Shown in pieces: positions 14,246 to 16,068 of a stretch of 16,068 nucleotides of DNA. This DNA is from an uncultured Ruminococcus sp. (GTDB taxonomy: Bacteria; Bacillota; Clostridia; Oscillospirales; CAG-272), in assembly GCA_902778985.1 (NCBI GenBank), contig CACYZS010000011.1, positions 1-16,068 on the forward strand, written 5' to 3'. The stretch's first letter is position 1, and every line of letters begins with the position of its first letter. Position numbers and translations under genes: made by a program. The notes below the pieces were generated by a model. That model did no database searches. It was not told the DNA's origin and saw only the letters and a program-made list of their open reading frames with translations.

Positions 14246-14514
14246 CGTTTCTTTACCCTCTCGCACCGGCCACCCCGCCCCGACTACAGGGGACAAAGGA
14301 TAATCCAAAGCAAGCGTTTGGCAATCTACTGCATTGAAAAAACCTATCAAATTTGGTATAAATATAAATGAAGCAAAGTCGCACAGGTTTCCCGGATTTG
14401 TCACGCAAAAGTCAATACAGAGCAATTACGCGGCAAAAGACGGCAAGCGGGACGGATCCGGGGGCGTGCGCAGGCTTCGCGGGAAAACGAATTTTTATGC
14501 AAAGGAGACATGGT
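14246..14514 (+). other. AT-richer intergenic region and long 5' leader of the secreted-protein gene
   Basis: From the stop at 14181 to the ATG at 14515 there is no gene. After the terminator it holds a small dyad (CCAAA, 14305-14309; TTTGG, 14317-14321), the promoter at 14334-14362, and an untranslated leader of roughly 145 bases. The frame of the downstream gene is open through the leader from an ATG at 14368, but that start lacks a ribosome site and would bury the signal peptide. I checked the leader by eye for common riboswitch consensus elements, including c-di-GMP-I, and matched none. Confidence 0.7.
14334..14362 (+). promoter_or_regulatory. Promoter of the secreted-protein gene
   Basis: TTGAAA (14334-14339), a 17-base spacer ending in TGG (extended -10), and TATAAA (14357-14362) in a locally AT-rich tract. 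It lies about 150 bases before the start codon. Confidence 0.82.
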
Positions 14515-15738
14515 ATGAACAAACGCAAGACTGCACGGAAAGCGATCGCGATCCTTCTTCTTTTCGCGATGATCGTCGGCGTGACGGTCGTCCTGCCCGT
14601 CGCGGTGTCGGCTGCCGATCCCGCGGCGATCACGGACTTCAGTTACCAGACGCTCGCGGGCGCGACGCACGACGACGATTCGACCGATCTGCGCTTCCTC
14701 TTCAAGATCGATTCGCTCGAGTACGAGAAGGTCGGCTTCGTGTTCTCGAAGAGCGACGCGACGCCCACGATCGGCGAAACAGGGTGCGGCGTCTACGAGA
14801 CCACGACGGTCTACGGCTCGATCGAAGCCGCCGGGGAACCGCAGGCAGCCGGAGAAGGTCTGTGGTGGGCGGCGGTCAAACTGGCGGGGATCCCCAAGGC
14901 AAGTTTCGGTCAGAACGTCTACGTCGTCGGATTTGTCAAGGCGGAAGGGGAAGACCCGGTCTACACCGAGGCACGGCGTCTTTCCGTCTGTGAAGCGCTC
15001 GGGCACGACTTCTCGATGGCGGTTTCCGAAAACGTCGCGACTTACACCTGCGTCGATTGCGGGTATTCGTTCACGACCAACGTGAATACGAGCCAGTTCG
15101 AGGAAACGCCGACGATCGGGAAGTTCAGTATTCAGGACAGTACCCCGACCATCACGAAGGAACTGTACGACAGCGACGGGGACAGCGTAAACGACTGCAT
15201 CCGTACCACGATGACCAACACCGGATCGAAATACTGGCTGAACTACACGAACGGTAATCCGACCTACGCGGACGGGAAGACCAACGTCATTTCGTTCAAG
15301 AACGATATCCGGTTCGCCTCGGGCGCGACGCCGACCGACAACAACGACCTGTTCTGGTTCTACTACTCGTTCAGCGGGAGCGCCAGCGGTTCGCAAGATC
15401 AGGGATACGGTTTCCGTTTCCGGGAGATCGACGGAAAAATCAAGATGCGGGCGTTTGGAAAAGAGACCGGCACGCCCACCTTTGACGTCACGCTCGACTA
15501 CGATACCTGGTATTCGGTCCGCTGCGACGTGACGGTCACGACGTCGGGCTCGACGCATACGCTTCAGTCGATCAAGATGTACGTCAACGATCACCTCGTT
15601 CACACGGTCGATCTTGCCAACCTGAACTACTCGTCCTATCCGACGAGCAAGGTCCGTATGATGATCATCGGCTACTCCGCCGCGATCGTGACCTACGATA
15701 TCCGGAATATCGGCGTCTTCGTCGGCGACTTGCAGTAA
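14515..15738 (+). CDS. Secreted multi-domain protein with CxxC ribbon and lectin-like C-terminus
   Basis: A 407-residue exported protein. A basic N-terminus and hydrophobic core (about 9-32) end in AVSA-AD, a typical signal peptidase I site near residue 34. Residues 35-157 form a domain with KIDSLEYEKVGFVFSKS and GCGVYETTTVYGSIEAAGE, which resembles repeats I recall in clostridial surface proteins. Residues 160-185 carry ALGHDF and TYTCVDCGYS, a short zinc-ribbon-like element common in those proteins. Residues 195-407 look like a beta-sandwich of the laminin-G/concanavalin type (RFREIDGKIKMRAFG, WYSVRCDVTV, IKMYVNDHLVHTVDL). No sortase motif, dockerin or SLH repeat is visible, so it is probably released. 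AAAGGAG sets the start at 14515. The ligand is unknown. Confidence 0.85.
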   Translation: MNKRKTARKAIAILLLFAMIVGVTVVLPVAVSAADPAAITDFSYQTLAGATHDDDSTDLRFLFKIDSLEYEKVGFVFSKSDATPTIGETGCGVYETTTVYGSIEAAGEPQAAGEGLWWAAVKLAGIPKASFGQNVYVVGFVKAEGEDPVYTEARRLSVCEALGHDFSMAVSENVATYTCVDCGYSFTTNVNTSQFEETPTIGKFSIQDSTPTITKELYDSDGDSVNDCIRTTMTNTGSKYWLNYTNGNPTYADGKTNVISFKNDIRFASGATPTDNNDLFWFYYSFSGSASGSQDQGYGFRFREIDGKIKMRAFGKETGTPTFDVTLDYDTWYSVRCDVTVTTSGSTHTLQSIKMYVNDHLVHTVDLANLNYSSYPTSKVRMMIIGYSAAIVTYDIRNIGVFVGDLQ

Positions 15739-15769
15739 CCTTTGACCGAAAGAGAAAGGAACAATAGCG

Positions 15770-15901
15770 ATGAAAAACGAAAAGAAGACCTTTGAAGCGG
15801 CAGAGATCAAGATCGTTTTGCTCGATCGCGACCTCCTGATCACGTCCGGCGGCACGCTTGCCGAGGACGGCTGGGCGAGTTTCGATTTCAACCAACTCTG
15901 A
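15770..15901 (+). CDS. 43-residue peptide of unknown function
   Basis: A short gene with a GAAAGGA ribosome site and ATG at 15770, 31 bases after the secreted-protein stop and probably cotranscribed. The peptide is MKNEKKTFEAAEIKIV, followed by a hydrophobic/acidic LLDRDLLITSGG and a tail ending WASFDFNQL. It has the look of short Firmicutes peptides with a K-x-x-E-x-x-E-I start, a D(I/L)(I/V)-T-S-G-G core and a variable tail, seen near surface-protein genes. Their function is not established. The GG after a conserved leader-like segment is reminiscent of double-glycine leader peptides, but no processing or modification enzyme is visible in the window. Confidence 0.7.
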   Translation: MKNEKKTFEAAEIKIVLLDRDLLITSGGTLAEDGWASFDFNQL

Positions 15902-15921
15902 TCTCAAAGCAAAAAAAACAA

Positions 15922-15946
15922 CGGGCGACGGAAAAACCGTCGCCCG
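15922..15946. terminator. Terminator hairpin between convergent genes
   Basis: A perfect 10-bp stem (15922-15931 with 15937-15946) with an A5 loop. On the minus strand it is followed by GTTTTTTTTGC, a strong tail for the gene ending at 15978. On the plus strand the tail is only AAAATTTG, so it would stop the peptide transcript less well. Confidence 0.88.
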
Positions 15947-15977
15947 AAAATTTGCGATTGGCGCCGTCGATCGCGCG

Positions 15978-16068
15978 TCAACCGATGAAGGAGCGGATCA
16001 GGGCGACCTGTTTCAGAACCGACGCGGGGGAAGTGCCGCCCTCGCTGGTGCGGCGGGTGACGCAGCGG
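15978..16068 (-). CDS. C-terminal end of a probable argininosuccinate lyase (partial)
   Basis: A minus-strand frame enters from the right edge and stops at TGA (15978-15980). The 29 visible residues are CVTRRTSEGGTSPASV followed by a helix ending LIRSFIG. A C-terminal Arg-x-Ser/Thr-x-Gly-Gly-Thr/Pro-x-Pro-x-x-Val motif is typical of argininosuccinate lyase, which splits argininosuccinate into arginine and fumarate. The fragment is short, so other members of the fumarase/aspartase superfamily remain possible. No gene symbol is assigned for that reason. Confidence 0.6.
   Translation of the reverse strand, partial: RCVTRRTSEGGTSPASVLKQVALIRSFIG

Noticed and set aside
14370..14500. c-di-GMP-I riboswitch suggested by CACGCAAAAG in the leader
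   Set aside because: The second conserved half and the tetraloop-receptor pairing are not visible, so the resemblance is limited to one short string.
14368..14514. Longer start for the secreted protein, adding 49 residues
   Set aside because: The upstream ATG has no ribosome site, lies about six bases after the -10 box, and would place 49 residues before a textbook signal peptide.
14401..15891. 496-codon minus-strand frame opposite the secreted protein
   Set aside because: Arg/Asp/Val-rich shadow with no ribosome site or family motif. The plus strand has a signal peptide and good start.

Overview
The window is about 16 kb of GC-rich, densely coded bacterial chromosome. The gene content fits a Gram-positive anaerobe of class Clostridia: RecX directly behind RecA, a YtvI-type AI-2E permease, split short-chain CHR transporters, a clostridial-style galactokinase, strong Shine-Dalgarno sites, and a secreted protein with a GHDF/CxxC zinc-ribbon-like element. 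Order and genus cannot be fixed from the sequence alone, and no phage, IS element, CRISPR array, tRNA or rRNA was seen.

Layout. 1-1397: the tail of an unrecognised gene, then galactokinase. 1469-4396: recA, recX and two half-size chromate-type transporters in one direction, closed by a strong terminator. 6901-4461 (minus): cyclophilin, mutY and a polysaccharide-deacetylase-like gene as a tight operon. 7000-8079: a YtvI-like permease converging on rpmB (ribosomal L28). 8596-8832: a small acidic membrane peptide converging on a helical-bundle protein (9323-8889). 9444-10076: an RsmJ-like rRNA methyltransferase converging on lexA (10754-10152). 11047-12321: a subgroup-Ic aminotransferase. 12530-14181: a LexA-like XRE-S24 repressor followed by an unrecognised 337-residue gene. 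14515-15901: a secreted protein and a 43-residue peptide behind an AT-rich promoter and a long leader. 16067-15978 (minus): the C-terminus of a probable argininosuccinate lyase.

The main theme is DNA-damage physiology. RecA, its modulator RecX, MutY, LexA and a second self-cleaving repressor all lie within 13 kb, although in separate transcription units. Both repressors keep a Cys-Gly cleavage site and a Ser-Lys dyad, so both should respond to activated RecA. The other genes are housekeeping, transport or surface functions.

The least explained parts are the XRE-S24 plus 337-aa gene pair, the secreted protein plus 43-aa peptide pair, and the promoters. Several promoters use TTGCAA rather than TTGACA at -35 with an extended -10, and the rsmJ and lexA promoters share 26 of 29 bases, spacer included, in inverted orientation.
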